64,000 nt of DNA, taken from NCBI RefSeq assembly GCF_000416235.1, contig NZ_ATLO01000047.1:1-64000 (forward strand), read 5' to 3'. Position numbers and translations under genes: made by a program. Below, piece after piece: positions 16,253-26,619 of the stretch. Numbering within the stretch: position 1 is the stretch's first letter; each line of letters begins with the position of its first letter. The notes under the pieces were generated by a model. The model saw nothing but the letters and a program-made list of their open reading frames with translations, made no database searches and had not been told where the DNA came from. The DNA comes from Pseudomonas sp. CFII64 (GTDB lineage: Bacteria; Pseudomonadota; Gammaproteobacteria; Pseudomonadales; Pseudomonadaceae).

Positions 16253-16273
16253 GCATGATCAAGCGACGTGGGC

Positions 16274-16618
16274 TCAGGCAAAGACAAAATACTTGCGGAC
16301 CGTCTCGACGACTTCCCAGATGCCTTTCATGCCCGGCTCAACCACAAAGATGTCACCGGCCCGCAAATGAATCGGGTCCATGCCATCCGGGGTGATGATG
16401 CAGTAGCCTTCCTGGAAGTGGCAGTATTCCCACTTCACATAGTCCACACGCCATTTGCCCGGTGTGCAGATCCAGGTGCCCATGATCTTGCTGCCGTCTT
16501 CGGACGTGTAGGCGTTGAGGTTGACGGTGTGCGGGTCGCCTTCGAGTTTTTCCCATTTGCAGGCATCGAGCACCGGCAGCGGGTGGGTATCGCGCAGGAC
16601 AGTAATCGGCGTAGACAT
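16274..16618 (-). CDS. Cupin domain-containing protein (DUF861/EutQ-like)
   Basis: This small single-domain cupin (114 residues) has the pattern IMGTWICTPGKWRVDY...EYCHFQEGYCIITPDG...LRAGDIFVVEPGMKG, typical of the Cupin_3 (DUF861) family often encoded beside amine or amino-acid catabolic genes. The usual metal-binding HxH pair is not present; CHFQEG stands where His-Glu residues often lie. It is 39 bases after a LysR gene on the same strand and may be co-transcribed with it. Its function is not known. Confidence 0.85.
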   Translation of the reverse strand: MSTPITVLRDTHPLPVLDACKWEKLEGDPHTVNLNAYTSEDGSKIMGTWICTPGKWRVDYVKWEYCHFQEGYCIITPDGMDPIHLRAGDIFVVEPGMKGIWEVVETVRKYFVFA

Positions 16619-16657
16619 GGACAGCTCCAGGGTATGGGCGAAAATCGCTTGGCTACC

Positions 16658-17593
16658 TTAGGGCGGTTGGTTGCCGCCCGATTGTCTGTGCTCGACATCC
16701 GGGTATCCAGAAGCGCAGCTCAAAACCGCCAGCAACGCCCCGGCGTAACCCGGCAGGGCCGCGAAATCCACGGCACACAGCAGCAGTTTTCGGTCGGCCC
16801 ATGGGTCAGTCAAGGCGATGCTTTTGAACTGACGTTCGCCCTGCCAGCGCTCGATGGCGGCTTGGGGAACAATGCCCAGGCCAGCGCCGCGGGCAACCAT
16901 CCTGATCGCGGCGGCAAACCCTTCGGCCCGCACCCGGATGCGCAGGCGTTTTCCGGCGTGCAGCGCCTGGCCTTCGAGGTAAATCGCCATGGCGCTGTTG
17001 ACGGCCAGGCCGACAAATTCGTAGTCCAGCAGCTGGCTGAAGCTCAGGGTGGTCTGATCCTGCAACGGATGGTCCAGCGGCATGATCACCGCCAACGGGT
17101 CGGCGCGGAACGGTCGGGTCTGCAGGTCGCTGGCATCGACGGCGTCGGAAATGATCCCGATGTCCGCCGTCCCATGACGCACTGCATGCAGGATGCGCAG
17201 GCTCGGATGTTCCTCGACTTCAATGTCGATGTTGGGATGACTCACCAGAAAATCCGCCAGCAATTCCGGCAGGTGTTCACTCAGCGTGGAGGTGTTGCAC
17301 AGCAGGCGCACCTGACCTTTGAATCCTTTGGCGTAGTCGGCAAGGTCAAACTGCATGCGCTCGACCTGCTGCAGGATCAGTCGAGCATGCTGCGCCAGCG
17401 CCTTGCCTGCCGGAGTCGGTGTCACGCCGCGTCGGCCGCGTTCGAGCAGGGCAATGTCCAGCGACGCTTCCAGCCCGCGAATTCTGGCGCTGGCCGAGGC
17501 CAGGGATAGATGACTGCTGGCTGCGCCGGCGGTGATATTGCCGCTTGCGAGCACGTTCAAGAACAGTCGCAGATCAATCAGATCGAAGTGCAT
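16658..17593 (-). CDS. LysR-family transcriptional regulator, divergent to TauE/SafE exporter
   Basis: This 311-residue LysR regulator has the HTH at residues 6-60 (LIDLRLFLNVLASGNITAGAA...SLASASARIRGLE). The effector-binding domain is full length. It is divergent from the TauE/SafE exporter gene 105 bases away, which it probably controls. That pairing is known for LysR-TauE units in Pseudomonas, where the regulator often senses a sulfonate or organic acid (family knowledge). The C-terminus is polar (EHRQSGGNQPP). Confidence 0.9.
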   Translation of the reverse strand: MHFDLIDLRLFLNVLASGNITAGAASSHLSLASASARIRGLEASLDIALLERGRRGVTPTPAGKALAQHARLILQQVERMQFDLADYAKGFKGQVRLLCNTSTLSEHLPELLADFLVSHPNIDIEVEEHPSLRILHAVRHGTADIGIISDAVDASDLQTRPFRADPLAVIMPLDHPLQDQTTLSFSQLLDYEFVGLAVNSAMAIYLEGQALHAGKRLRIRVRAEGFAAAIRMVARGAGLGIVPQAAIERWQGERQFKSIALTDPWADRKLLLCAVDFAALPGYAGALLAVLSCASGYPDVEHRQSGGNQPP

Positions 17594-17698
17594 GGTCAGC
17601 CTTTGACGTGCGCGTTAATTTCAGCCTCTGTCTGAGCTTGAGGCTGGCTCAATGCATGACAGATTTTCAAAGCCTGCGGCTCGCGTCAGCATAGGCCC

Positions 17699-18463
17699 AT
17701 GAATGCAATTATCCAACACTACCAAACACTCGGCTGGGCCTTGTCGGCACTGGTGATGGGTACCTTTTTGCTGGCCGGCACGGTCAAGGGCGTCATTGGC
17801 CTGGGGCTGCCAACAGTCGCCATGGGATTGCTCGGGCTGGCTATGCTTCCGGCGCAGGCAGCCGCGTTATTGATCATACCGTCGACCTTGACCAATCTTT
17901 GGCAACTGGCGGCGGGTGGGCAATTGCGCGTGCTGATCCGGCGGCTGTGGCCGCTGCTGCTGATGATCCTCATCGGCACCGGACTGGGCTCGATCGGTGT
18001 CGGAATGAGCGGTGGGCATTCGATGACCCGGGCGCTGGGCGCGGCATTGCTGCTGTATGCCTTGAGCGGGCTGTTGCTGCCGACGCTGCACATTGCGCCC
18101 CGACATGAAGCCTGGCTGGGGCCGCTTTGCGGGTTGCTGACCGGCATCATCACCTCGGCCACCGGCGTGTTTGTCATTCCGGCGGTGCCGTATCTTCAGG
18201 CGCTCGGGTTGGAGCGCAACCCGCTGGTGCAGGCGTTGGGCCTGTCATTTACCGTCTCGACCCTGGCGCTGGCCGGTGGCCTGTTCTGGAACGATGCCTT
18301 GGGCGGCGCGGAGCTGGGCGCGTCACTGCTGGCGCTGATTCCCGCGTTGCTCGGCATGTGGCTCGGCCAATGGTTACGCCAGCGCATCAGTGCGCAACTG
18401 TTCAGACGGGTTTTCTTCACGGGCATGGGCGCGCTGGGTTTGCATCTATTGATTGGCGGCTGA
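17699..18463 (+). CDS. TauE/SafE family inner-membrane anion exporter
   Basis: This 254-residue integral membrane protein has about eight predicted helices. It shows the repeated family halves: MGTFLLAGTVKGVIGLGLPTVAMG near the start and GLLTGIITSATGVFVIPAVPYLQALG in the second half. The family exports sulfite, sulfoacetate or related anions. No clear Shine-Dalgarno precedes the ATG at 17699 (ATAGGCCC is weak), so the true start could be leaderless or at a later Met such as MGTFLL. It is likely regulated by the divergent LysR gene. Confidence 0.88.
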   Translation: MNAIIQHYQTLGWALSALVMGTFLLAGTVKGVIGLGLPTVAMGLLGLAMLPAQAAALLIIPSTLTNLWQLAAGGQLRVLIRRLWPLLLMILIGTGLGSIGVGMSGGHSMTRALGAALLLYALSGLLLPTLHIAPRHEAWLGPLCGLLTGIITSATGVFVIPAVPYLQALGLERNPLVQALGLSFTVSTLALAGGLFWNDALGGAELGASLLALIPALLGMWLGQWLRQRISAQLFRRVFFTGMGALGLHLLIGG

Positions 18464-18526
18464 ATCGACATGCTTTGTTGTCTTTAACAGCGCTAATATC
18501 CAGGCTGTTTTGAATGGAAGACAACA

Positions 18527-19423
18527 ATGAAAGCGCGCTCTGATGAATTGCAGGTGTTTATCTCGGTGATCGAGTGCGGGTCGATTTCCGCTGCCGCTGA
18601 ACAAGTCGGACAAACGCCTTCGGCCATCAGCCGGACCTTGTCGCGCCTTGAAGCCAAACTGGAAACCACGCTGATCAACCGCACCACGCGGCGCATGGAC
18701 CTGACCGAAGAAGGCAAATTCTTTCTCGAGCGGGCCAGGCTGATCCTGGCGCAGATGGAAGAACTGGAAGAGCGGCTTTCCCTGCGCCAGCAGACGCCCG
18801 CCGGACGTTTGCGAATTAACGCCGCGTCGCCGTTCATGCTGCATTCGGTGGTGCCTTATGTCGCCGAGTTTCGTGCGCTGTATCCGGATATCCAGCTGGA
18901 ACTCAACAGCAACGACCTGATTATCGATCTGCTGGAGCAAAGTACGGATGTTGCCATTCGCATCGGTGCCCTGGCGGATTCGACCTTGCACGCGCGCTCG
19001 TTGGGCAGCAGCCCGCTGAACATCCTCGCCAGCCCGGCCTATCTAAAAAAGCATGGCACGCCAGGCAGCGTCGCAGCCCTGGCCGAACACGTGCTGTTGG
19101 GTTTCACCCAGACCGAATCCCTCAACCACTGGCCGTTGCGCCATGTTGAAGGTGATCGATTGTTTATCCAGCCGGCTATTGCCGCTTCCAGTGGCGAAAC
19201 CTTGCGCCAGCTGGCATTGGCGGGTGAGGGCATCGTGTGCCTGTCGCACTTCATGACCCATGAAGACATTCGCCTGGGTCGGCTCAACGTCCTCTTGCCC
19301 GATGCCAACACCGGCTATCGTCAACCAATTAACGCCGTGTATTACCGCAACTCGCAGCTGGCGCTGCGCATCCAGTGTTTTCTGGATTTCATTCAGCAGA
19401 AGATGGCGGGGTATGCGGTCTGA
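18527..19423 (+). CDS. LysR-family transcriptional regulator
   Basis: This 298-residue LysR regulator belongs to the large CrgA/DsdC-like group in which the HTH reads ELQVFISVIECGSISAAAEQVGQTPSAISRTLSRLE. The effector domain includes RLRINAASPFMLHSVVP and VAIRIGALADSTLHAR, typical of this group. RBS GGAAG lies 7 bases before the ATG. It is 63 bases downstream of the exporter gene and followed by a REP palindrome. The nearest candidate target is the SDR gene downstream on the same strand. Confidence 0.9.
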   Translation: MKARSDELQVFISVIECGSISAAAEQVGQTPSAISRTLSRLEAKLETTLINRTTRRMDLTEEGKFFLERARLILAQMEELEERLSLRQQTPAGRLRINAASPFMLHSVVPYVAEFRALYPDIQLELNSNDLIIDLLEQSTDVAIRIGALADSTLHARSLGSSPLNILASPAYLKKHGTPGSVAALAEHVLLGFTQTESLNHWPLRHVEGDRLFIQPAIAASSGETLRQLALAGEGIVCLSHFMTHEDIRLGRLNVLLPDANTGYRQPINAVYYRNSQLALRIQCFLDFIQQKMAGYAV

Positions 19424-19445
19424 ATATCTCGGGCTGTGTCATCCC

Positions 19446-19497
19446 GTAGGACTGGCTTCAGCCGGGAGGGTGTGCTCCCGGCTGAAGCCAGTCCTAC
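19446..19497. repeat. Compact REP palindrome, GTAGGACTGGCTTCAGCCGGGAG type
   Basis: Arms of 23 bp (GTAGGACTGGCTTCAGCCGG and its exact inverse) are separated by only 6 bases, giving a very strong hairpin. It is the shortest-spacer form of the element found elsewhere in the window with about 45-base spacers. It may also terminate the LysR transcript. Confidence 0.9.
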
Positions 19498-19614
19498 AGT
19501 TCTGTGCGAGATTCGTGCCTGCAGCGCAAAAGTCATTTCACCCATCCCGCCTTTTTCATCATGAATCCGCAGCCGATACTGATCCCATCATTCATCGCAA
19601 CGTTGGGAGTCACC

Positions 19615-20511
19615 ATGAACGTATTCATTACAGGCGCCGCCGGTTTCATTGGTGGTTCCATCGCTACCGGCCTGATCAAGAAAGGGCATCAGGTTACCGG
19701 CTTGGTGCGTAGCGCCGAACAGGCCGAAGAAATGATCGCGCTGGGTATCACGCCGGTCGTTGGCACGCTTGACGATAGCGCGTTGCTCACCGAGCAGGCG
19801 CGCAAAGCCGATGCCGTGATCAACGCCGCCAGCAGCGATCATCGCGGCGCGGTGCAAGCGCTGATCGAAGGGCTCAAGGGTTCGAACAAGCCGTTCCTGC
19901 ACACCAGCGGTTCGAGCATTGTCGGCGATGCGTCCGGCGGCAAGGGCAGCGATGTCATCTATTACGAAGGTCAGTTGCCGGAGCCGACCGCCGACAAGGC
20001 TGCGCGGGTTGCCATCGACAATCTGGTGCTCGATGCCGCCAAACAAGGCGTGCGTTCGGCAGTGATCTGCAACACCTTGATCTACGGCCACAGCCTGGGC
20101 GTGAAGCGCGACAGCGTGCAGTTGCCGCGATTGATCAAGCAGGCGCAAAAGAGCGGCATCATGCGCCACGTCGGTCCGGGCGAGAACATCTGGTCCAACG
20201 TGCATATCGAGGATGTGGTCGAGCTGTACGCGCTGGCGCTGGAGAAAACCCCGGCCGGGACCTTCTACTTCGTCGAGAGCGGCGAGGCGGCATTTGTCGA
20301 CATGAGCAATGCCATCGCCAAGGCGTTGGGCCTGGCCGTGGTGCAGGACTGGCCGCTCAAGGATGCCGAAGCCGAATGGGGCTATGAAATGGCCAACTAC
20401 GGCCTGGGTTCCAACAGCCGCGTGCGGGGCAAGAATGCTCGCGAACTGCTGGGTTGGGTGCCCAAGCGTACGTCGGTTACCGACTGGATCCGCGACGAGC
20501 TGGTTGTTTAA
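19615..20511 (+). CDS. NAD-dependent epimerase/dehydratase-like SDR (atypical)
   Basis: This 298-residue Rossmann-fold protein starts MNVFITGAAGFIGGSIATGL, the NAD(P) loop of extended/atypical SDRs. A catalytic Tyr-x-x-x-Lys is not evident; the middle segment LHTSGSSIVGDASGGKGS is typical of the NAD(P)H-binding SDR-e subgroup seen in many proteobacteria. The start at 19615 has GGGAG 6 bases upstream; the frame is open 37 codons further without signals. A terminator follows. The substrate is unknown. Confidence 0.85.
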   Translation: MNVFITGAAGFIGGSIATGLIKKGHQVTGLVRSAEQAEEMIALGITPVVGTLDDSALLTEQARKADAVINAASSDHRGAVQALIEGLKGSNKPFLHTSGSSIVGDASGGKGSDVIYYEGQLPEPTADKAARVAIDNLVLDAAKQGVRSAVICNTLIYGHSLGVKRDSVQLPRLIKQAQKSGIMRHVGPGENIWSNVHIEDVVELYALALEKTPAGTFYFVESGEAAFVDMSNAIAKALGLAVVQDWPLKDAEAEWGYEMANYGLGSNSRVRGKNARELLGWVPKRTSVTDWIRDELVV

Positions 20512-20538
20512 GACCTGCGACGCGCAATTGCCAAAAAG

Positions 20539-20561
20539 CGGCCACCTTCGGGTGGCCGTTT
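20539..20561 (+). terminator. Rho-independent terminator after the SDR gene
   Basis: CGGCCACC and GGTGGCCG form perfect 8-bp arms around a TTCG tetraloop, followed by TTTGCGTTT. The UUCG loop makes the hairpin very stable. Confidence 0.85.
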
Positions 20562-20624
20562 GCGTTTGTGCCATTCCTGGTCATTAATCAGTGCCGTCAG
20601 TTCTGCAAATAATAAGGAAGCGCT

Positions 20625-22292
20625 ATGCGACTCGTCATGTTCAAGACACTGGCTTTGTCTGTGGCCATTGTCAGCTCGTCGGCGGCGTTCGCCGTCACGC
20701 TGGAAGGCGGTGCCGTGGCTTCGCCGGACCAATACGGCGCTGAAGTCGCGGCGCAGATTCTCAAGAAAGGCGGCAATGCCGTGGACGCTGCGGTGGCGAC
20801 GGCCTTTACGTTGGCGGTGACTTATCCCGAAGCCGGGAACATCGGTGGCGGTGGCTTCATGACCCTGTTCATGGATGGCAAACCGTATTTTCTCGATTAC
20901 CGGGAAACCGCGCCAAAGACCGCCTCGCGCAACATGTACCTGAACGACAAGGGCGAAGTCATCGAAAACATGAGCCTGGTCGGCGCTCGCGCGGTAGGCG
21001 TGCCGGGTACGGTGATGGGCTTGTGGGAGGCGCATCAGAAGTTTGGCAAGTTGCCGTGGTCCGAACTGCTGACCCCGGCCATCGGTTACGCGCAGAACGG
21101 CTTCAAGGTCGCCGAAAAGCAATACATGTATCGCCAGGAAGCTCTGCAACTGTTCAACGGCACAACCAATTTCAACGATTATTTCGGCAACATGAAAGTT
21201 GGCGAAACCCTGCGTCAGCCGGAGCTGGCCAAAACCCTGGAACGCATCGCCGACAAGGGCGCCAAAGAGTTTTACAGCGGCCAGACCGCTGATTTGCTGG
21301 TGGCGCAAATGCAGCGCGATAACGGCCTGATCAGCAAACAGGATCTGGCGGATTACCAAGCCATCTGGCGCAAGCCGCTGCACGTCAACTGGCGCGGCAA
21401 CACGCTGTATACCGCGCCGCTGCCCAGTTCCGGTGGCGTCGCATTGGCGCAACTGATCGGCATCAAGGAACAGCGCGCCGATGACTTCAAGGGCGTCGAA
21501 CTCAACTCGGCGCGCTATATCCACCTGCTGGCGGAAATCGAAAAGCGCGTGTTTGCCGACCGGGCGGATTACCTCGGCGATCCGCAATTCTCCAAGGTGC
21601 CGGTCAACGAATTGATCGATGAGGCGTACCTCGCCAAGCGGGCCCACGAGATCAACCCGACGGCGATTTCACCGACCGAAAACATCAAACCCGGCCTTGA
21701 GCCGCATCAGACCACACACTTCTCTATCGTCGACAAGCAAGGCAACGCCGTCAGTAATACCTACACGCTGAACTGGGATTACGGCAGCGGCGTTGTGGTG
21801 AAAGGCGCGGGCTTCCTGCTCAACGACGAAATGGACGATTTCAGCTCCAAACCGGGTGTGGCCAATGCCTTTGGCGTGGTGGGCGGCAGCGCCAATGCCA
21901 TCGAGCCGGGCAAACGCATGTTGTCTTCCATGAGCCCGAGTCTGGTGACCCGCGACGGCGAAGTGACGCTGGTATTGGGTACGCCGGGCGGCTCGCGGAT
22001 TTTCACCTCGATCTTTCAGGTGCTGAACAATATCTATGACTACAAGTTGCCGTTGAAGGAAGCCGTCGGCGCGCAACGGGTGCATCACCAGTTGCTGCCC
22101 AAGGACACCATCTACTACGACGCCTACGCGCCACTGACCGGCAAACCTGCCGAAGACCTCAAGGCCATGGGTTACAGGCTGGAGGATCAAGGCTGGGAAA
22201 TGGGCAATGTGCAGGCGATCAAGGTTGATGGCACGAAGCTGGAGACAGCATCCGATCCACGGGGCAGGGGAGTGGGGATGGTGGTGAAGTAA
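20625..22292 (+). CDS. ggt: Gamma-glutamyltransferase
   Basis: This 555-residue periplasmic enzyme cleaves and transfers the gamma-glutamyl group of glutathione and related compounds. It has a signal peptide (cut near SSAAFA-V, about residue 23). The large-subunit region has GGNAVDAAVATAFTLAVTYP and GNIGGGGFM. The autocatalytic cleavage site is HQTTHFSIVDKQGN, predicting Thr363 as the new N-terminal nucleophile, and the small subunit has SSMSPSLV and GTPGGSRI. All key motifs are intact. RBS AAGGAAG precedes the ATG. It stands alone between a terminator and a REPIN. Confidence 0.95.
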   Translation: MRLVMFKTLALSVAIVSSSAAFAVTLEGGAVASPDQYGAEVAAQILKKGGNAVDAAVATAFTLAVTYPEAGNIGGGGFMTLFMDGKPYFLDYRETAPKTASRNMYLNDKGEVIENMSLVGARAVGVPGTVMGLWEAHQKFGKLPWSELLTPAIGYAQNGFKVAEKQYMYRQEALQLFNGTTNFNDYFGNMKVGETLRQPELAKTLERIADKGAKEFYSGQTADLLVAQMQRDNGLISKQDLADYQAIWRKPLHVNWRGNTLYTAPLPSSGGVALAQLIGIKEQRADDFKGVELNSARYIHLLAEIEKRVFADRADYLGDPQFSKVPVNELIDEAYLAKRAHEINPTAISPTENIKPGLEPHQTTHFSIVDKQGNAVSNTYTLNWDYGSGVVVKGAGFLLNDEMDDFSSKPGVANAFGVVGGSANAIEPGKRMLSSMSPSLVTRDGEVTLVLGTPGGSRIFTSIFQVLNNIYDYKLPLKEAVGAQRVHHQLLPKDTIYYDAYAPLTGKPAEDLKAMGYRLEDQGWEMGNVQAIKVDGTKLETASDPRGRGVGMVVK

Positions 22293-22300
22293 ACGAGCCC

Positions 22301-22390
22301 GTAGGACCGGCTTTAACCGGGAGGGCGGCATCTCTGACGAAGCAGATGCAGCGAATGTAACAACCACCTCCCGGCTAAAGCCGGTCCTAC
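22301..22390. repeat. REPIN doublet, GTAGGACCGGCTTTAACCGGGAGG type
   Basis: Inverted arms GTAGGACCGGCTTTAACCGG and CCGGCTAAAGCCGGTCCTAC flank a spacer containing TCTGACGAAG...GCAGCGAATGTAACA, which resembles the spacers of the other long doublets in the window. Confidence 0.9.
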
Positions 22391-22410
22391 GGTAACGTAA
22401 CGGTTATTGC

Positions 22411-23994
<1,584 letters not shown>

Positions 23995-24329
23995 GGGAAA
24001 TCGCCTGGCAGGTGAGTCAAAAAAGGGCGCAGATTATAGCCTATCTCGATGCAATAACCGAACCGTTCAGCACATGCGCGGTGGCCAATTACTATCTTGT
24101 GTGGGAACCTTTCAGACCGTGGAGACGTCCACTCCCCTGATACAGCCATCGTCAGGGTCTGCTAAATCAACGAGTTAGCTTGACGAAGCTGCGCTAATGG
24201 CTTGTGTTTTCGCCGAGGTTCACCCTCAACGGCGACCCACCCGCTGCTCTTCGCGAACGTTATTCCTTGGTCACCCGCAATGGTCGATCAACGGCAACGC
24301 GTTCGCCGACTGAAATAAGGAGTCCGCCT
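23995..24329. other. Divergent regulatory region between prfC and the opuC operon
   Basis: These 335 bases must hold the prfC promoter on one side and the osmoprotectant operon promoter on the other. A small stem GTGGA-GACG-TCCAC is at 24119-24132. A frame is open from 24204 into the permease gene, but its N-terminal 42 residues are arginine-rich and unlike the family, so it is treated as leader. Confidence 0.5.
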
Positions 24330-25043
24330 GTGGCTAATCGCTATGGCAAGGGGCTGATTGGAGGTGCGGTTGTTATCGCACTCCTGGCCCTGCTGATCCA
24401 CTGGATCGGCATAAGTACCATCAAGCAATACCAGGATGACCTGCTGTTTTATCTGCAAGCTCACCTGATTCTGGTTCTGGTTTCAATGTTGGCGGCCCTT
24501 GTGGTCGGGATCCCGGCGGGCATTGCCCTCAGTCGACCCAGCATGGTTGGCCGCGCCGAACGCTTCATGCAGATCTTCAACATTGGTAACACCATTCCTC
24601 CTCTCGCGGTTCTGGCCATTGCCCTGGGTATCCTCGGGATTGGCAGCGGACCTGCCATCTTCGCGCTGTTCCTGGCCTCGTTGTTGCCCATCGTGCGCAA
24701 CACGTACGAAGGCCTGAAAAACGTTCAGGGTTCACTCAAGGAAGCCGCCGTCGGTATCGGCATGACGCCTGGCCAGGTGCTGTGGCGTGTCGAGTTGCCC
24801 AATGCGGTGCCGATCATCATCGGTGGTGTGCGTGTGGCGCTGGCAATCAACGTCGGGACTGCGCCATTGGCCTTCCTGATTGGCGCCAACAGCCTCGGCA
24901 GCCTGATTTTTCCCGGCATTGCCTTGAACAATCAGCCGCAATTGCTGCTGGGCGCGGCCTGTACCGCGTTGCTCGCGCTGCTGCTCGATGGCCTGGTGAC
25001 ATTCGCCAGTCGTATCTGGCTCGAACGCGGCCTGACTCGCTGA
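24330..25043 (+). CDS. Osmoprotectant (choline/betaine) ABC transporter permease, OpuC type
   Basis: This 237-residue inner-membrane permease has about six helices. The family loop reads KNVQGSLKEAAVGIGMTPGQVLWRVELP. It is predicted to form half of the channel for quaternary-amine osmoprotectants together with the permease at 25966. The start is GTG at 24330 with AAGGAG 7 bases upstream, giving MANRYGKGLIGG. First gene of a four-gene operon in the order permease, binding protein, permease, ATPase, the order remembered for PA3888-PA3891. Confidence 0.9.
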   Translation: MANRYGKGLIGGAVVIALLALLIHWIGISTIKQYQDDLLFYLQAHLILVLVSMLAALVVGIPAGIALSRPSMVGRAERFMQIFNIGNTIPPLAVLAIALGILGIGSGPAIFALFLASLLPIVRNTYEGLKNVQGSLKEAAVGIGMTPGQVLWRVELPNAVPIIIGGVRVALAINVGTAPLAFLIGANSLGSLIFPGIALNNQPQLLLGAACTALLALLLDGLVTFASRIWLERGLTR

Positions 25044-25058
25044 GTGAAAGGAATTTCA

Positions 25059-25952
25059 ATGAAAAAATTATGCTTGTTTCTAGGCTTTGCCTTGCTGTTC
25101 CCGGCATTTGCCCAGGCAGCGGACAAACCGCTGCTGCGCATTGGTGCCCGGGTATTTACCGAGCAGACCATGCTCGCTGAATTGACCGCGCAATACCTGC
25201 GCACCAAGAACTACGACGTGCAAATCACCGGCGGCCTGGGCAGTAACCTGGCGCGCAGCGCACAGGAAAGCGGTCAGCTGGACATGCTGTGGGAATACAC
25301 CGGTGTTTCTCTGGTGGCCTACAACCATGTCGATGAAAAGCTCGACAGCGAACAAACCTACGCACGGGTGAAAGAACTCGACGCGAAAAAAGGCCTGGTC
25401 TGGCTTTCGCCGTCGAAATTCAACAACACCTACGCGCTGGCCCTGCCGCAGAAAATTGCTGACCAGTACCCGCAGGTCAACAACGTGAGCGACCTGACGA
25501 AAGTGCTCAAGGACGAAGCCAAAGAGAATCATGTCGTAGCGCTGGACACCGAGTTCGCCAACCGATCCGATGGCTTGATTGGCATGGTCAAGCATTACGA
25601 CATGAATCTCGGTCGTGAGAATACCCGGCAGATGGACGCTGGCCTGGTCTACACCGCGCTGCGCAACGGGCAAGTTTTTGCCGGTCTGGTCTATACCACT
25701 GACGGTCGCCTGAACGCTTTCAAGCTCAAAGTCTTGCAGGACGACAAGCATTACTTCCCGGACTACACCGCTGCGCCGGTGATTCGTCAGGAATATCTGG
25801 ATGCCCACCCGGAAATCGCCACGCTGCTCAAGCCGCTGGCGGATTTGCTGGATAACCAGACCATGATTGACCTCAATGCCCGCATTGACGTCGGTCACGA
25901 AAGCCCTTCTGTTGTTGCCGCAGATTTCCTGCGCCAGCACCCATTGAACTGA
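25059..25952 (+). CDS. Osmoprotectant ABC transporter substrate-binding protein (OpuCC/OsmX-like)
   Basis: This 297-residue periplasmic protein binds glycine betaine, choline or carnitine-like compounds. A Sec signal (MKKLCLFLGFALLFPAFAQA) is followed by RIGARVFTEQTMLAELTAQYL and GGLGSNLARSAQESGQLDMLWEYTG, which are hallmarks of the OpuAC family. Aromatic residues for cation-pi binding are plausible in the YTG and YTTDGR segments. ATG at 25059 has AAAGGAA 6 bases upstream; a GTG at 25044 is an unlikely alternative. It follows the first permease gene by 15 bases. Confidence 0.92.
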   Translation: MKKLCLFLGFALLFPAFAQAADKPLLRIGARVFTEQTMLAELTAQYLRTKNYDVQITGGLGSNLARSAQESGQLDMLWEYTGVSLVAYNHVDEKLDSEQTYARVKELDAKKGLVWLSPSKFNNTYALALPQKIADQYPQVNNVSDLTKVLKDEAKENHVVALDTEFANRSDGLIGMVKHYDMNLGRENTRQMDAGLVYTALRNGQVFAGLVYTTDGRLNAFKLKVLQDDKHYFPDYTAAPVIRQEYLDAHPEIATLLKPLADLLDNQTMIDLNARIDVGHESPSVVAADFLRQHPLN

Positions 25953-25965
25953 TCAAGGAGAAGAC

Positions 25966-26619
25966 ATGAATTTCTTAAGTACCTTCTCCCATCTGGATTG
26001 GCCGCTGATCCTGCAACTGACCTGGCAGCACATCACGCTGGTCGGGATCGCCGTAACCCTGGCCATCGTCGTCGGCGTGCCGTTGGGCGTATTGATGACG
26101 CGCTTCCCGTCACTCGCCGGGCCGCTGCAAGCCAGCGCCACGGTATTGCTGACCGTGCCGTCGATTGCCCTGTTCGGGCTGCTGCTGCCGTTCTATTCGA
26201 AGTTCGGCCAGGGCCTGGGCCCGATGCCGGCGATTACCGCGGTATTCCTGTACTCGTTGCTGCCGATCATGCGTAACACCTATCTGGCGCTGACCGGCGT
26301 CGAACCGGGTATTCGCGAAGCCGCCAAAGGCATCGGCATGACGTTCGGCCAGCGCCTGCGCATGGTTGAACTGCCGATTGCCGTGCCGGTGATTCTCGCT
26401 GGCGTGCGCACTGCCGTGGTGATGAACATCGGCGTCATGACCATCGCCGCCACCATCGGCGCGGGCGGTCTGGGTGTACTTATTCTTGCTTCAATCAGCC
26501 GCAGCGATATGTCGATGCTGATCGTCGGCGCCGTGCTGGTCAGTCTTCTGGCCATCTTCGCCGACCTGCTTCTGCAATGGCTGCAACGCACGCTGACTCC
26601 AAAAGGATTGCTCAAATGA
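25966..26619 (+). CDS. Osmoprotectant ABC transporter permease, second subunit
   Basis: This 217-residue permease has five to six helices and the loop TGVEPGIREAAKGIGMTFGQRLRMVELP, paralogous to that of the first permease. RBS AAGGAG lies 5 bases before the ATG. Its stop overlaps the ATPase start by 4 bases (ATGA), so the two are translationally coupled. Confidence 0.93.
   Translation: MNFLSTFSHLDWPLILQLTWQHITLVGIAVTLAIVVGVPLGVLMTRFPSLAGPLQASATVLLTVPSIALFGLLLPFYSKFGQGLGPMPAITAVFLYSLLPIMRNTYLALTGVEPGIREAAKGIGMTFGQRLRMVELPIAVPVILAGVRTAVVMNIGVMTIAATIGAGGLGVLILASISRSDMSMLIVGAVLVSLLAIFADLLLQWLQRTLTPKGLLK

Larger units (their letters stand above)
15897..16273. other. Intergenic region between orphan epimerase and cupin genes
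   Basis: These 377 bases are AT-richer than their surroundings and contain no credible gene. They hold a perfect 8-bp-arm palindrome (16182-16199) and a hairpin close to the end of the cupin gene (16220-16252). The promoter of the epimerase gene must lie at the left end, but no clear -35/-10 pair was found. Confidence 0.5.

Noticed and set aside
24204..24329. N-terminal extension of the first opuC permease
   Set aside because: The 42 extra residues are Arg/Pro/Ser-rich and unlike the family, whereas GTG at 24330 has AAGGAG at the right distance.
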